This document shows, in pieces, positions 16,004-24,279 of a stretch of 59,024 nucleotides of DNA. Positions within the stretch are counted from its first letter, which is position 1; every line of letters begins with the position of its first letter. The position numbers and the translations under genes were made by a program. Source of the stretch: JAAZMA01 sp036720245 (lineage in GTDB: Bacteria; Bacillota; Clostridia; Tissierellales; Tepidimicrobiaceae); NCBI GenBank assembly GCA_036720245.1, contig DAIMNI010000006.1:1-59024 (forward strand). The letters run 5' to 3'. Under the pieces are notes generated by a model. It saw only the letters and a program-made list of their open reading frames with translations. It had not been told where the DNA came from and did not search any database.

Positions 16004-16591
16004 TTGGATAAAAAAGCACTAAGGCAAGAAATAACAGGAAAAAGGTCCCAATTGGCAAATGAAGAAATTATAGAAAAATCTACAGAAATAAAAAATAAAC
16101 TTTTTGAGTTAGAAGAATTTAAAAAGGCTAATTTTATATTTTCTTTTATTAGCTTTAGAGATGAAATCCATACCCATGATATTATTAAAGAAACTTTAAA
16201 TATGGGAAAAAGGGTTGGAGTACCTATAACTATAGATAAACCAAGAAAATTATTAGTATCTGAAATAAAGGATTTTGAAAAAGAATTGGAAATAGGCTAT
16301 TACAATATATTAGCACCAAAAAAGGAATTTGAAAGAATAGTATCTCCTGATTTAGTAGATTTAGTTTTGGTACCAGGATTGGCCTTTGATAAATCTGGCT
16401 ATAGAACTGGTTATGGCGGAGGATATTATGATAGATTTTTTGCAAATGCCAATAAGGATATGGTTAAGGTAGGACTATGTTTTGATTTACAAATAATCCC
16501 TGAGGTTCCTAGGGATATTTATGATATTCCTGTAGATTATATTATTACAGAGACTAGTATTATAAAGCCAATTAGCAAAATAGAAAAATAA
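16004..16591 (+). CDS. 5-formyltetrahydrofolate cyclo-ligase
   Basis: A 195-aa enzyme of the MTHFS family, which converts 5-formyl-THF with ATP to 5,10-methenyl-THF and so returns stored folate to one-carbon metabolism. Family signatures are the basic start (KKALRQEITGKRSQL, nucleotide binding), FIFSFISFRDEIHT, and the C-terminal loop LVPGLAFDKSGYRTGYGGGYYDRF with the phosphate-binding GYGGGYYDR. The start is taken as the TTG at 16004, which has GGGAG at proper spacing; the GTG nine nt earlier lies inside that site. A likely promoter (TTTACA, 17 nt, TATTAT) lies just upstream. A CofE-like ligase follows in the same direction. Confidence 0.95.
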   Translation: MDKKALRQEITGKRSQLANEEIIEKSTEIKNKLFELEEFKKANFIFSFISFRDEIHTHDIIKETLNMGKRVGVPITIDKPRKLLVSEIKDFEKELEIGYYNILAPKKEFERIVSPDLVDLVLVPGLAFDKSGYRTGYGGGYYDRFFANANKDMVKVGLCFDLQIIPEVPRDIYDIPVDYIITETSIIKPISKIEK

Positions 16592-16667
16592 ATTCTATTA
16601 TTTTCCCCTAAAAATGGTATAATAGAAAATGGTAGTGAAATTATTTTTTATTTTAGGAGGAATACTA

Positions 16668-17855
16668 ATGGTACGAACCGTAGGCACTACAGTAAGAGGC
16701 ATAAGGACTCCCATAGTTAAAGAGGGAGACGATATAATCGATATTGTAGTGGATTCTGTTTTGGAGGCCGCAAAACAAGAAAATATTGAATTTAACAATA
16801 GGGATATTGTTGGAATTACAGAATCCTTAGTAGCAAGAGCCCAAGGAAATTATGCCAATGAAAAAGATATTGTTAAAGATATAAATAATAAATTTAAAAA
16901 TGATATTGGAGTTGTATTTCCCATATTAAGTAGAAATAGATTTTCCATAGTTTTAAAGTCCATAGCTATGACAGGGAAAAAAGTATATCTGATTTTAAAC
17001 TATCCTACTGATGAAGTAGGAAATCAGCTAATGGATACAGAAAAAATGTACGAATTAGAAATCAACCCCTATGCTGATGTATTAAGTGAAAGTGAATATA
17101 GAAAATTGTTTGGGGAAAATGTCTGTCATCCTTTTACAGGTATAGATTATATAAAATTTTATAAGGATTTAGCCATAAAGAATAATATAGAAATATATCT
17201 TTCTAATGATCCAAAAACAGTGCTAAAGTATACAGAAGATGTCTTAGTTGCAAATATTCACAATAGAAAAAGAACTAAAGAAATCCTAAGAAAAGCAGGT
17301 GCTAAAACTGTTTTAGGACTAGATGATATATTAACTGAGCCTGTGGATAATAGTGGATACAATCCAGAATATGGACTATTAGGTTCTAATTTATCAACAG
17401 AAACTCAAGTTAAATTATTCCCAAGAAATAGCCAGTATTATGTAGATGAAATTCAAAAGAAATTAAAAGAAAAAACAGGAAAAACTTTAGAGATTATGAT
17501 ATATGGTGATGGAGCTTTTAAAGACCCTGTAGGGAGAATTTGGGAACTAGCAGACCCAGTAGTATCTCCAGGATATACCTCTGGCTTAGAGGGTACTCCA
17601 AATGAAATTAAATTAAAATATTTGGCTGATAATGAATTAAGGGATTTAAAGGGTAAAGAAGCAGCAAAGGCCATTAAAGATAAAATAGATAAGAAAGACA
17701 AGGATTTAGTAGCCCATAAAGAATCCTTAGGAACCACCCCTAGGAGAATAACCGATTTATTAGGTTCACTATGTGATTTAACCTCCGGTAGCGGAGATAA
17801 AGGAACTCCTGTGGTTTTGATACAAGGATATTTTGATAATTTTGCAACAGAATAA
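16668..17855 (+). CDS. CofE-like gamma-glutamyl ligase (F420-0:L-glutamate ligase family)
   Basis: A 395-aa protein of the F420_ligase family (COG1478). CofE adds glutamates to coenzyme F420 in archaea and actinobacteria. Firmicutes such as this one are not known to make F420, so another acceptor is likely. The N-terminal strand VRTVGTTVRGIRTPIVKEGDD and the block DIVGITESLVARAQGN match the family. A later segment, IYGDGAFKDPVGRIWELADPVV, is typical of the longer clostridial branch. The ATG has TTTTAGGAGG ahead; a 13-residue upstream extension has no ribosome site. It lies 76 nt after the folate enzyme 5-formyl-THF cyclo-ligase, which may point to folate polyglutamylation. That role is a guess from context. 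Confidence 0.82.
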   Translation: MVRTVGTTVRGIRTPIVKEGDDIIDIVVDSVLEAAKQENIEFNNRDIVGITESLVARAQGNYANEKDIVKDINNKFKNDIGVVFPILSRNRFSIVLKSIAMTGKKVYLILNYPTDEVGNQLMDTEKMYELEINPYADVLSESEYRKLFGENVCHPFTGIDYIKFYKDLAIKNNIEIYLSNDPKTVLKYTEDVLVANIHNRKRTKEILRKAGAKTVLGLDDILTEPVDNSGYNPEYGLLGSNLSTETQVKLFPRNSQYYVDEIQKKLKEKTGKTLEIMIYGDGAFKDPVGRIWELADPVVSPGYTSGLEGTPNEIKLKYLADNELRDLKGKEAAKAIKDKIDKKDKDLVAHKESLGTTPRRITDLLGSLCDLTSGSGDKGTPVVLIQGYFDNFATE

Positions 17856-17886
17856 TGCGCCAGGGAGAACCGTCCCCCTTGGCGCA
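17856..17886. terminator. Bidirectional terminator with a GGGGACGG-type core
   Basis: TGCGCC...GGCGCA arms enclose AGGGAGAACCGTCCCCCTT, followed by TTATTTTTTC on the plus strand. It separates the convergent CofE-like gene and AI-2E-type gene. The same 16-base core, AGGGAGAACCGTCCCC, occurs reversed at 56791-56821 inside a hairpin with different arms. Confidence 0.75.
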
Positions 17887-18987
17887 TTATTTTTTCATAT
17901 CTATTCCCTTTTGTTTAAATTGTTTGTCCACATATCTTCTTAATAAATTTCTAATTACTGCTGCAGTGGGTACTGCAAATAACATACCCCAGACTCCAAA
18001 GAAACCTCCACCTATCATTATAGAAAGTATTATCCAAAATGGTTTTAACCCTACTTGTACTCCAAGTATTTTAGGTCCTAAATACAATCCATCAAATTGC
18101 TGTAATAAAAATATAAATAAAGCAACCCATAATGCCTTAAATGGTGAATAGAATAATGTTATTATAATAGCTGGAATTGCTCCAATAAAGGGTCCAAAAT
18201 AGGGTATCATATTGGTAATACCTACTATCAATGAAATAAGCAGTCCATAATGAACTTTCATTATGGCACAACCTATAAAACACATTATTCCTATTATTAA
18301 AGAATCTAATAATTTCCCTACAAAGAATTTAGAAAAAGCATCCTTAACTTCCTCAAGTACACCTAATACCCCATCTGCTTTCCCAACGGGAAATACGGCA
18401 TAGATGATCTTATTAAGATTATATTTAAAGTATTCCTTATCTTTTAAGATATAAACAGATATTATAGAACCTAGTATAAAATTAATTAGATTTGAAGTTA
18501 TTGATATCGCCTGGTCTAAAGTTTTGTTTAACATAGGAGTTAGATTTTTCCCTAGTTTTCCTAATAATCCATCTAGTGAATTTTTAATATAATCTACTAC
18601 TCCAAATTTATCTATTCCCTCTAGAAGTCCTGGAGTTTTAGTTATCCACTTTTTAGTTTCATTAATATAATATGGAATCTCATTTACTAGATTTTTTATA
18701 CTATCTATTACTCTTGGTGTAATTATGGTAAAAAATAATACTATAAGACCAAAGAAAAACACATATACTATTAAAACATTTACCCATCTTTTAAATTTAA
18801 AATTATTTTCTAACATTTTTAGTAATGCATTTAGAAAGAAAGCAATTAGTAGTGCCCAAACAAAAGGCTTTAAAATTTTACCTACTTTTCCAAAAAAGTC
18901 TGAGTTATCTACAAGCTTCCATAGCAAAAGAGATATTATGAGCATAATGTAAAATTTAATATAAGAGAATTCTTTTTTGTTTTTGAT
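17887..18987 (-). CDS. AI-2E family transporter (TerC/YdbI-like permease)
   Basis: A multi-pass permease of the AI-2E transporter family with about eight membrane helices. It carries the family loop NLINFILGSIISVYILKDKEYF and the C-terminal motif ITNMIPYFGPFIGAIPAIIITL. The first ATG in frame (18945) cuts into the first helix and has no ribosome site. The natural N-terminus would begin 14 codons earlier at 18987, seven nt behind a perfect AGGAGGGAGG, but the codon there is ATC. So the gene uses a rare AUC start, uses the weak internal ATG, or has lost its start by mutation or sequencing error. A hairpin sits right before the ribosome site. Substrate is unknown; family members include Na/H antiporters. 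Confidence 0.82.
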   Translation of the reverse strand: MKNKKEFSYIKFYIMLIISLLLWKLVDNSDFFGKVGKILKPFVWALLIAFFLNALLKMLENNFKFKRWVNVLIVYVFFFGLIVLFFTIITPRVIDSIKNLVNEIPYYINETKKWITKTPGLLEGIDKFGVVDYIKNSLDGLLGKLGKNLTPMLNKTLDQAISITSNLINFILGSIISVYILKDKEYFKYNLNKIIYAVFPVGKADGVLGVLEEVKDAFSKFFVGKLLDSLIIGIMCFIGCAIMKVHYGLLISLIVGITNMIPYFGPFIGAIPAIIITLFYSPFKALWVALFIFLLQQFDGLYLGPKILGVQVGLKPFWIILSIMIGGGFFGVWGMLFAVPTAAVIRNLLRRYVDKQFKQKGIDMKK

Positions 18988-19001
18988 TTTTATTCCTCCC
19001 T

Positions 19002-19040
19002 CCTAAAACCCACTTGGCTAAAGCCAATAAGGTTCTTAGG
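19002..19040 (-). promoter_or_regulatory. Structured leader hairpin ahead of the AI-2E-type gene
   Basis: On the minus strand CCTAAGAACC pairs with GGGTTTTAGG (one mismatch and one G-T), enclosing TTGGCT-TT-AGCCAA. The 3' arm ends in AGG, the first bases of the AGGAGGG ribosome site, so the fold could limit access to it. It matches no riboswitch class that I know. Confidence 0.4.
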
Positions 19041-19105
19041 TGCTATAAAGATTTTTTCAATTTAGTTTTTCGTTTATATTATTATATATTACTATTACCC
19101 TCATG

Positions 19106-19147
19106 TAAAGAAAAATGAGCCAAAAGCCTAGACCTTTGACTCATTCA
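19106..19147 (-). terminator. Terminator of the PrcB-like gene
   Basis: ATGAGTCAAAGG...CTTTTGGCTCAT forms a stem that overlaps the stop codon region and is followed by TTTTTCTTT on the minus strand. Confidence 0.7.
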
Positions 19148-19581
19148 TATTCGATTTCCAATTTTATGTTTTCTGGCATATCTTTTAAATTGGTCTTTAC
19201 TATAGTAAAAGGATAGGTAAAAGATTGGGCGACTATATCGTCCTCTGCTGGATCTTTAAACTTTGCATGTACTATTAAATCGAATTCCTCTTTAGTTATT
19301 TGTTCTTTTATAATTTTGTCCACATCTACAGTATAGCCTCCGGTATTTTTTTCTCCCCTCATAACTAATATATATACTTCATCATTTAAGCGTAGAGTAA
19401 GAGCTCTCTCTTCAGCCAAGTATTTAGGTAGAATTTCCTTGATCTTTTCTGGAATTTCAGATGATTCTAAAACCTTATACTTCACAGTCCTATCACCCTT
19501 ATTAAAAAATTTTGGAATGAAAATTAATGCTAATATAATTAATAGAATAATCCCTAAAACTATCGATTGTCCCTTTTTCAA
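19141..19581 (-). CDS. PrcB-like membrane-anchored protein
   Basis: A 146-aa protein with an N-terminal anchor helix (about 5-25) and an external domain. It matches the PrcB family pattern: VYILVMRGEKNTGGYTVDVDKI near the middle, then a short beta domain ending in IKLEIEYE. PrcB in Treponema is the accessory subunit of a dentilisin-type protease; in Clostridia the role is unknown. The start is taken as a TTG six nt after GGAGGG; the ATG two codons earlier touches the ribosome site. Its leader can pair with an upstream arm (19622-19635), hiding the ribosome site. It is the last gene after yitT-type and polysaccharide genes and may be cotranscribed with them. Confidence 0.7.
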   Translation of the reverse strand: MKKGQSIVLGIILLIILALIFIPKFFNKGDRTVKYKVLESSEIPEKIKEILPKYLAEERALTLRLNDEVYILVMRGEKNTGGYTVDVDKIIKEQITKEEFDLIVHAKFKDPAEDDIVAQSFTYPFTIVKTNLKDMPENIKLEIEYE

Positions 19582-19635
19582 ATCCATCCCTCCAAGTAAA
19601 ATATCTTATACTATAATATTCCTTGAGGATGGATT
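19581..19635 (-). promoter_or_regulatory. Inverted repeat masking the PrcB-like ribosome site
   Basis: AATCCATCCTCAAG at the start of the intergenic stretch (19635-19622) is complementary, with two bulges, to CTTGGAGGGATGGATT (19596-19581), which contains the ribosome site GGAGGG and the start region. The pair would lock the start in a stem if the message reads through from the gene above. Confidence 0.35.
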
Positions 19636-19645
19636 TTATGATTTA

Positions 19646-20497
19646 TTATTTTTTAATCTCTTCAAAGCCTTCGCCTAATACTTCAGACATTTCCGCAACC
19701 ATAATAAAAGCATCTTTATCTATATCATTTACGATACTTTTAATTTTCATAAATTGAGGTCTGCTGACAACACAAAGAAGTATGTCTTTTTCCTCTTTTG
19801 TATACATGCCCGTACCTTTAAATAATGTAACACCTCGTTCTAAATCCGCTATGATTCTTTCACTAATTTCTTTTGGCTTTTCAGTAATAATCAAGAATCC
19901 CTTTGAATAACCTATACCCTCTAATATTAAATCTATAACTTTAGCTGTAACAAATAGTGAAATTATAGAATAAAGAGAAGCATCTAGGTTTTTAGCCGCA
20001 ATCCCAGCGAAAATCACTACTAATCCATCTATGGACATCATAAAAGTGGATATGCCAATGGAAGGAAATGATTTATTAAATAAAGCACCGATTAAATCTG
20101 AGCCACCTGTGGTACCCCCAAATCTAAATACCATACCCAAGCCAATACCAGCTACTAAACCTCCAAAAATAGAAGCTAATAAATAGTCTGGAGTTACAGC
20201 TTGAAGGGGTATCACCTTTAGAAAAAAAGATAGGACTGCCGTAGAATAAAGTGTTTTCCAGCCAAAACTTTTCCCAAGAGTCATTAAAGCTATTATAAGC
20301 AGTGGAATATTAACAGCTAAGTTTGTAATATATACTGGAATACCTGTTATTTGCTTTAAAACTATGGCAAAACCTGTAACACCACCTGGTGCAATAGCAT
20401 TTGGCTCTAAGAAAAAAGCTAAACCTATAGCTAATAGAAACACACCTATGGTTAAGCCTATAATATCTATAAATTTCCTATACCAAGATTGCTTCAT
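19646..20497 (-). CDS. YitT family membrane protein
   Basis: A 283-aa protein with five to six membrane helices (YitT_membrane) in residues 12-195 and a soluble C-terminal DUF2179 domain (about 205-283, with GVTLFKGTGMYTKEEKDILLCVV). The glycine-rich loop RFGGTTGGSDLIG is the best-known family signature. Function is unknown in general; some relatives are annotated as transporters, and the soluble domain is nucleotide- or ligand-binding-like. GGAGGAATT precedes the ATG, 10 nt after the TagA-like gene. It ends the polysaccharide operon, which may be coincidental, since yitT genes occur in many contexts. Confidence 0.93.
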   Translation of the reverse strand: MKQSWYRKFIDIIGLTIGVFLLAIGLAFFLEPNAIAPGGVTGFAIVLKQITGIPVYITNLAVNIPLLIIALMTLGKSFGWKTLYSTAVLSFFLKVIPLQAVTPDYLLASIFGGLVAGIGLGMVFRFGGTTGGSDLIGALFNKSFPSIGISTFMMSIDGLVVIFAGIAAKNLDASLYSIISLFVTAKVIDLILEGIGYSKGFLIITEKPKEISERIIADLERGVTLFKGTGMYTKEEKDILLCVVSRPQFMKIKSIVNDIDKDAFIMVAEMSEVLGEGFEEIKK

Positions 20498-20507
20498 ATA
20501 ATTCCTC

Positions 20508-21263
20508 CTATTCTATTGCATCTTTTGAAAATAGTACCTGCAGCATAAACTTAGGTATTACCATTTGTCTTTTAATTCTAGAAGGCTCTTTTATTAATCT
20601 GTAAAGCCATTCTAAACCAAGTTTTCTATAAATATCAGGTGTTTTTTTCAAATTACCTGATAAAATATCCATAACTCCACCATTTCCTATTATTACTTTT
20701 CCTGTAATTTTACTTTTATTTGTATCTATCCAAATCTCTTGATTAGGAAATCCAAGTCCAACAAAAATAATATCAGGTTCTGCAATATTTATATCCTCTA
20801 TAATTTTTAGCTCCTCCTGATGGTTTTCGTAATTATTATGACTGCCTTTAAAATAGCCATTATGATACCCCACTATTCTAAGATTTGGATAACTTTTTTG
20901 AATATTCTCTGCCGCTAATTTAGCTACCCCTTCCTTGCCACCAAGAAGATATAATTTATAGTTGTTTTCATTAGCTATATTAAGTAATTCCATAGACAAA
21001 TCATATCCAGTTACTCTTTCCTTCAAAGGCTTTTTCTTAATCTTAGATGCATAAATTAATCCAATGCCATCTGCAGTTATTAAATCTCCTTTATTTATTA
21101 ATTCCTTAAGATTATTGTTTTCCTTAGCCCCCATAACTATTTCTGGATTTGGAGTATAAATAATTTTTAAATCATTGCCATTTAAATAATTCTTTACTTC
21201 CCTTATAGCCTCCTGAAAAGTAATATTGTGTATTTTTACTCCAAATATTTTTATACTATCCAT
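20508..21263 (-). CDS. WecG/TagA/CpsF family glycosyltransferase
   Basis: A 251-aa GT26 enzyme. TagA adds N-acetylmannosamine to undecaprenyl-PP-GlcNAc in wall teichoic acid; WecG relatives add an N-acetylmannosaminuronic acid. The active-site elements characterised in a thermophilic TagA line up by number as Thr37 and Asn39 (YTPNPEIVM) and Asp65 (ADGIGL). The fold motifs LYLLGGKEG and IIFVGLGFPNQEIW are present. The C-terminal basic tail (GLEWLYRLIKEPSRIKRQM) is the membrane-docking appendage. It is within a run of polysaccharide genes, so it probably makes the linkage or a repeat unit of the secondary wall polymer. Confidence 0.93.
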   Translation of the reverse strand: MDSIKIFGVKIHNITFQEAIREVKNYLNGNDLKIIYTPNPEIVMGAKENNNLKELINKGDLITADGIGLIYASKIKKKPLKERVTGYDLSMELLNIANENNYKLYLLGGKEGVAKLAAENIQKSYPNLRIVGYHNGYFKGSHNNYENHQEELKIIEDINIAEPDIIFVGLGFPNQEIWIDTNKSKITGKVIIGNGGVMDILSGNLKKTPDIYRKLGLEWLYRLIKEPSRIKRQMVIPKFMLQVLFSKDAIE

Positions 21264-21271
21264 TTAATCAC

Positions 21272-22372
21272 CTACTTTTCCAATAACGCCTTTGCCATAT
21301 GGGTATTTTTTAGTGCTTCCTTTTTCATATATTGATCTACTTTGACTAAGCTTTCCTTGTAATTTCCCCTATTATCCCAAACCATATCAATTTTTTCTAT
21401 TAAATCCTGATATTCTATACCCTCTGCTGGACACATATAATCCATATTTATAGATTTTAAAAAGCCTTCAATTTTTGGATCATATACAATGCCCACCATA
21501 GGGGTTCCTTGACTAGCTGCATATATTAAAGAATGTAGTCTCATGGCAATTATCATTTCTAAATTTTTAATAATACCCATAATATCCTCAACACTGTATT
21601 TATTGGAAAGAATATAAGTAGAATTATTATTTGTCTTTCCTAAAACCCTATTGCCAATTTCCAAATCCTCTGGATAATGCATGGGGATTAAAAGCACATT
21701 GGCATTATGTTTCTTTACAATATAGTCTATAGATTTTGCTATATTTACAATTAAATTATCGGAATCCTTCCAATCTCTAAGGGATATTCCTACTAGTGGT
21801 TTATTATTTGGTATAGATTCTTTTTCTAAAATCTTTAATACCTTTTCTGGATTTGTAGGGTTTAAAGTAAATACAGGATCTGCTGTAACAAAAATATTTT
21901 CATTTTTCACTTTTAATTCTTCTAAAAATACTCTAGAATCCTCATCCCTTAAAGTAATTAAATCTACTCTATTTAAAATCCTTCTAGTTAAAATCCTATT
22001 CATTTTCCCATCTATGGGTCCTACTCCATTGGCATAAACCATTACCTTTTTATTATAATGTTTAGCCAATCTCATAAGACTAATATAATATAATAAAGAA
22101 CGAGTACTAGTTACATCCTGTAAAAGGCTTCCCCCACCACTTATAAATAAATCACAGGATTTAATAGCCCTTATTACAGCTTTTATGCTAAATCTATCTA
22201 CTACATTGATTTTATATACTTCTTTAGTGTAATTGGGCTCCTTAGAAAGAGCAGTTATCTCTATATTTTCTATATTTTCATTTAAATCATTAACTATAGC
22301 CCTTAAAATAGCATCATCTCCACTATTATCAAAACCATAATAGCCAGAAATTAGTATCTTTTTTGTACCCAT
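21272..22372 (-). CDS. csaB: Polysaccharide pyruvyl transferase CsaB
   Basis: A 366-aa pyruvyltransferase that moves pyruvate from phosphoenolpyruvate onto a sugar of the secondary cell-wall polymer. The start ILISGYYGFDNSGDDAIL, the middle FISGGGSLLQDVTS, and the late block IIAMRLHSLIYAASQGTPMVGIVYDPKI match CsaB. The pyruvyl ketal is the ligand for SLH domains, so this gene predicts SLH-anchored proteins; one such enzyme (GH3) is at 33834. GGAGAATA precedes the ATG. It follows the O-antigen-ligase-like gene by 2 nt. Confidence 0.95.
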   Translation of the reverse strand: MGTKKILISGYYGFDNSGDDAILRAIVNDLNENIENIEITALSKEPNYTKEVYKINVVDRFSIKAVIRAIKSCDLFISGGGSLLQDVTSTRSLLYYISLMRLAKHYNKKVMVYANGVGPIDGKMNRILTRRILNRVDLITLRDEDSRVFLEELKVKNENIFVTADPVFTLNPTNPEKVLKILEKESIPNNKPLVGISLRDWKDSDNLIVNIAKSIDYIVKKHNANVLLIPMHYPEDLEIGNRVLGKTNNNSTYILSNKYSVEDIMGIIKNLEMIIAMRLHSLIYAASQGTPMVGIVYDPKIEGFLKSINMDYMCPAEGIEYQDLIEKIDMVWDNRGNYKESLVKVDQYMKKEALKNTHMAKALLEK

Positions 22373-22374
22373 AA

Positions 22375-23718
22375 TTATTCTCCTTTTAAGCTAATTTCCC
22401 TATGTTTAGCCTCAATTTTCATAAGGGCTAATATAAGTGCAATTAATGTCCAAAAAGTAATTATTATCTTTGGAATATATAATACACTTTCCACTGCACC
22501 ATGGGCTAATAATGCGGATATACCAGCTAAAACACCAGCCGCCATTGTTTTTATATATTTATCTTCACTTTTTATAAGCCTTTTAATAGAATATTTATAT
22601 AATATAAATATAAAAGCAATAAAAATTATTAAACCTAATATGCCCAATTCCGCCGTAGTTTGTAAATAAGTATTATGGGAATGGTATGCAGGCATGGTTC
22701 TAATATAGCTTTCAAATGTAGTCTTAAAGGGAATGTACCCAAATCCAACTCCTACAAGCCAATTGTCTTTAATAATATCTAGGGTAATTTTCCAAAGTCT
22801 AATTCTATAATTATTAGAAGAATCCCCTAGATTCCCAATAGTTAAAATTCTATTTAATATACTTTGAGGTAAGAAATATATCCCCAATAAAGCTATGGGA
22901 ATAATACTTAATAATAGTTTCTTCTCAATTAGCAAAATAAATATAAGCATGCCAAAGGCAAAGCCTACCCAACCACCTCTAGATAGAGTCAATACTAGTG
23001 CTAGTGCTAAAATAAGACTTGTTACTAAATATAAAAACTTTTTACCAAGTTTTTTAGAATTCCAAAAAAGTGCTACGGATATGGGTATGGTCATAATCAA
23101 GTATTCTGCGAAAATATTTGGATTTCCAAATACAGAGTAAATCCTCGTCTTTACATCTGGATTATTGGAAAGGTCTATCCATTTATCTTCCATTTCTACT
23201 CCTACTTTATACTGATATAGCCCATATAGAGCTAAGATAGTTGCAGAAAAAATTAAAACATTAACTAATATATTAAAATCCTTTTTCGTATTAATATTAT
23301 TTGCAATAACTACTAAAAAACCAATAGAGGTTAAATGGATTGCTAAATCCCTAAAACTACCAGTTCTATCAATCGAAGTAATAGTTGATATTATTATTAA
23401 AAGCACATATAAAATAATGGGAATATCTATGGTTTCCTCTACTAGGGGATTTGTTCTTTTAAATAAAATTTTAAAGAAATAAGCCCCTACCATAAATATC
23501 ATATACAATAATGCTAAAAGATCTGGCATAAAGGGGATTGCAAAAACGCCTAAATATATGCCAAATTTTACATCATATAAGATTAAAATTATTCCCATAA
23601 GACCAAATAAAGCCACAATAAAATATTTTAAATCTAAATTATAATACAGTAGGGAAAAAACAATGCCAAAAACTATAGGTAAAAACATTCCTTTTTTATT
23701 TGCTTTATCTACCACCAT
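22375..23718 (-). CDS. O-antigen ligase/polymerase family membrane protein
   Basis: A 447-aa protein with about eleven membrane helices and one large external loop (about 300-345). The loop carries the Wzy_C/O-antigen ligase signature YIRTMPAYHSHNTYLQ, with the catalytic-type His and a nearby Arg. In Gram-positives such proteins join or polymerise surface glycans on the outer face of the membrane. Its start overlaps the end of the preceding gene by 10 nt. The neighbours (TagA, CsaB, GT4) support a role in secondary wall polymer or capsule assembly. Ligase or polymerase cannot be decided from sequence. Confidence 0.87.
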   Translation of the reverse strand: MVVDKANKKGMFLPIVFGIVFSLLYYNLDLKYFIVALFGLMGIILILYDVKFGIYLGVFAIPFMPDLLALLYMIFMVGAYFFKILFKRTNPLVEETIDIPIILYVLLIIISTITSIDRTGSFRDLAIHLTSIGFLVVIANNINTKKDFNILVNVLIFSATILALYGLYQYKVGVEMEDKWIDLSNNPDVKTRIYSVFGNPNIFAEYLIMTIPISVALFWNSKKLGKKFLYLVTSLILALALVLTLSRGGWVGFAFGMLIFILLIEKKLLLSIIPIALLGIYFLPQSILNRILTIGNLGDSSNNYRIRLWKITLDIIKDNWLVGVGFGYIPFKTTFESYIRTMPAYHSHNTYLQTTAELGILGLIIFIAFIFILYKYSIKRLIKSEDKYIKTMAAGVLAGISALLAHGAVESVLYIPKIIITFWTLIALILALMKIEAKHREISLKGE

Positions 23719-24263
23719 TGTTCCACTTCCTCATCTACAGTAAAAATACTCACTATAATTTTAATAAACACACTTTCTTTAAAGGCTGAATTTTGGTTTT
23801 TTCTAATATTTATTCCAATTAAAGAAATAATTATTAAAAATATAGCAACTATATAAGAACGGCCAAAATAAAAGCCTCTAATTAAATTATTTACAATTAA
23901 ACCTATGCCAAAAGCCATAAAAAATAGATAAAAGCTCAATAAACATCGATTGTCATCGTAAAATAAAGATTTAATCTGAGTATATAAAAATGAATTAGGA
24001 CTATATTTTATTATGTTTTTCCTAATGGTCTTAAAGATATTATTTATTCCATTTATAGCTTTAGAATAAGTCCTATATAAAAGGCTTTCTTTCAATACAA
24101 TACTTTCTTTTCGACAAAAGTTAATTATATGTGAAGAACTAGCTGCAGTTTTAAAGCCCTTAGATAATAAATCATTAAACTTTTTTAAATTACTATATTC
24201 ATAGGTCTTAACTAAAACATTCCAAAAAGCCACCAATATATATACTAATTTGCTATTGTACAT
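23709..24263 (-). CDS. Hypothetical membrane protein of the polysaccharide locus
   Basis: A 184-aa protein I cannot assign. The first 110 residues are basic and amphipathic, with a hydrophobic start (LVYILVAFWNVLVKTY). Two membrane helices follow at about 110-130 (LLSFYLFFMAFGIGLIVNNL) and 138-150 (IVAIFLIIISLIGINI). GAGGTG precedes the ATG. It overlaps the O-antigen-ligase-like gene, so the two are translationally coupled. In some Clostridia a similar N-terminal part precedes the ligase in one chain, so it may be its split-off partner. This is inference. Confidence 0.65.
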   Translation of the reverse strand: MYNSKLVYILVAFWNVLVKTYEYSNLKKFNDLLSKGFKTAASSSHIINFCRKESIVLKESLLYRTYSKAINGINNIFKTIRKNIIKYSPNSFLYTQIKSLFYDDNRCLLSFYLFFMAFGIGLIVNNLIRGFYFGRSYIVAIFLIIISLIGINIRKNQNSAFKESVFIKIIVSIFTVDEEVEQWW

Positions 24264-24279
24264 AAAAACACCTCTAGTC

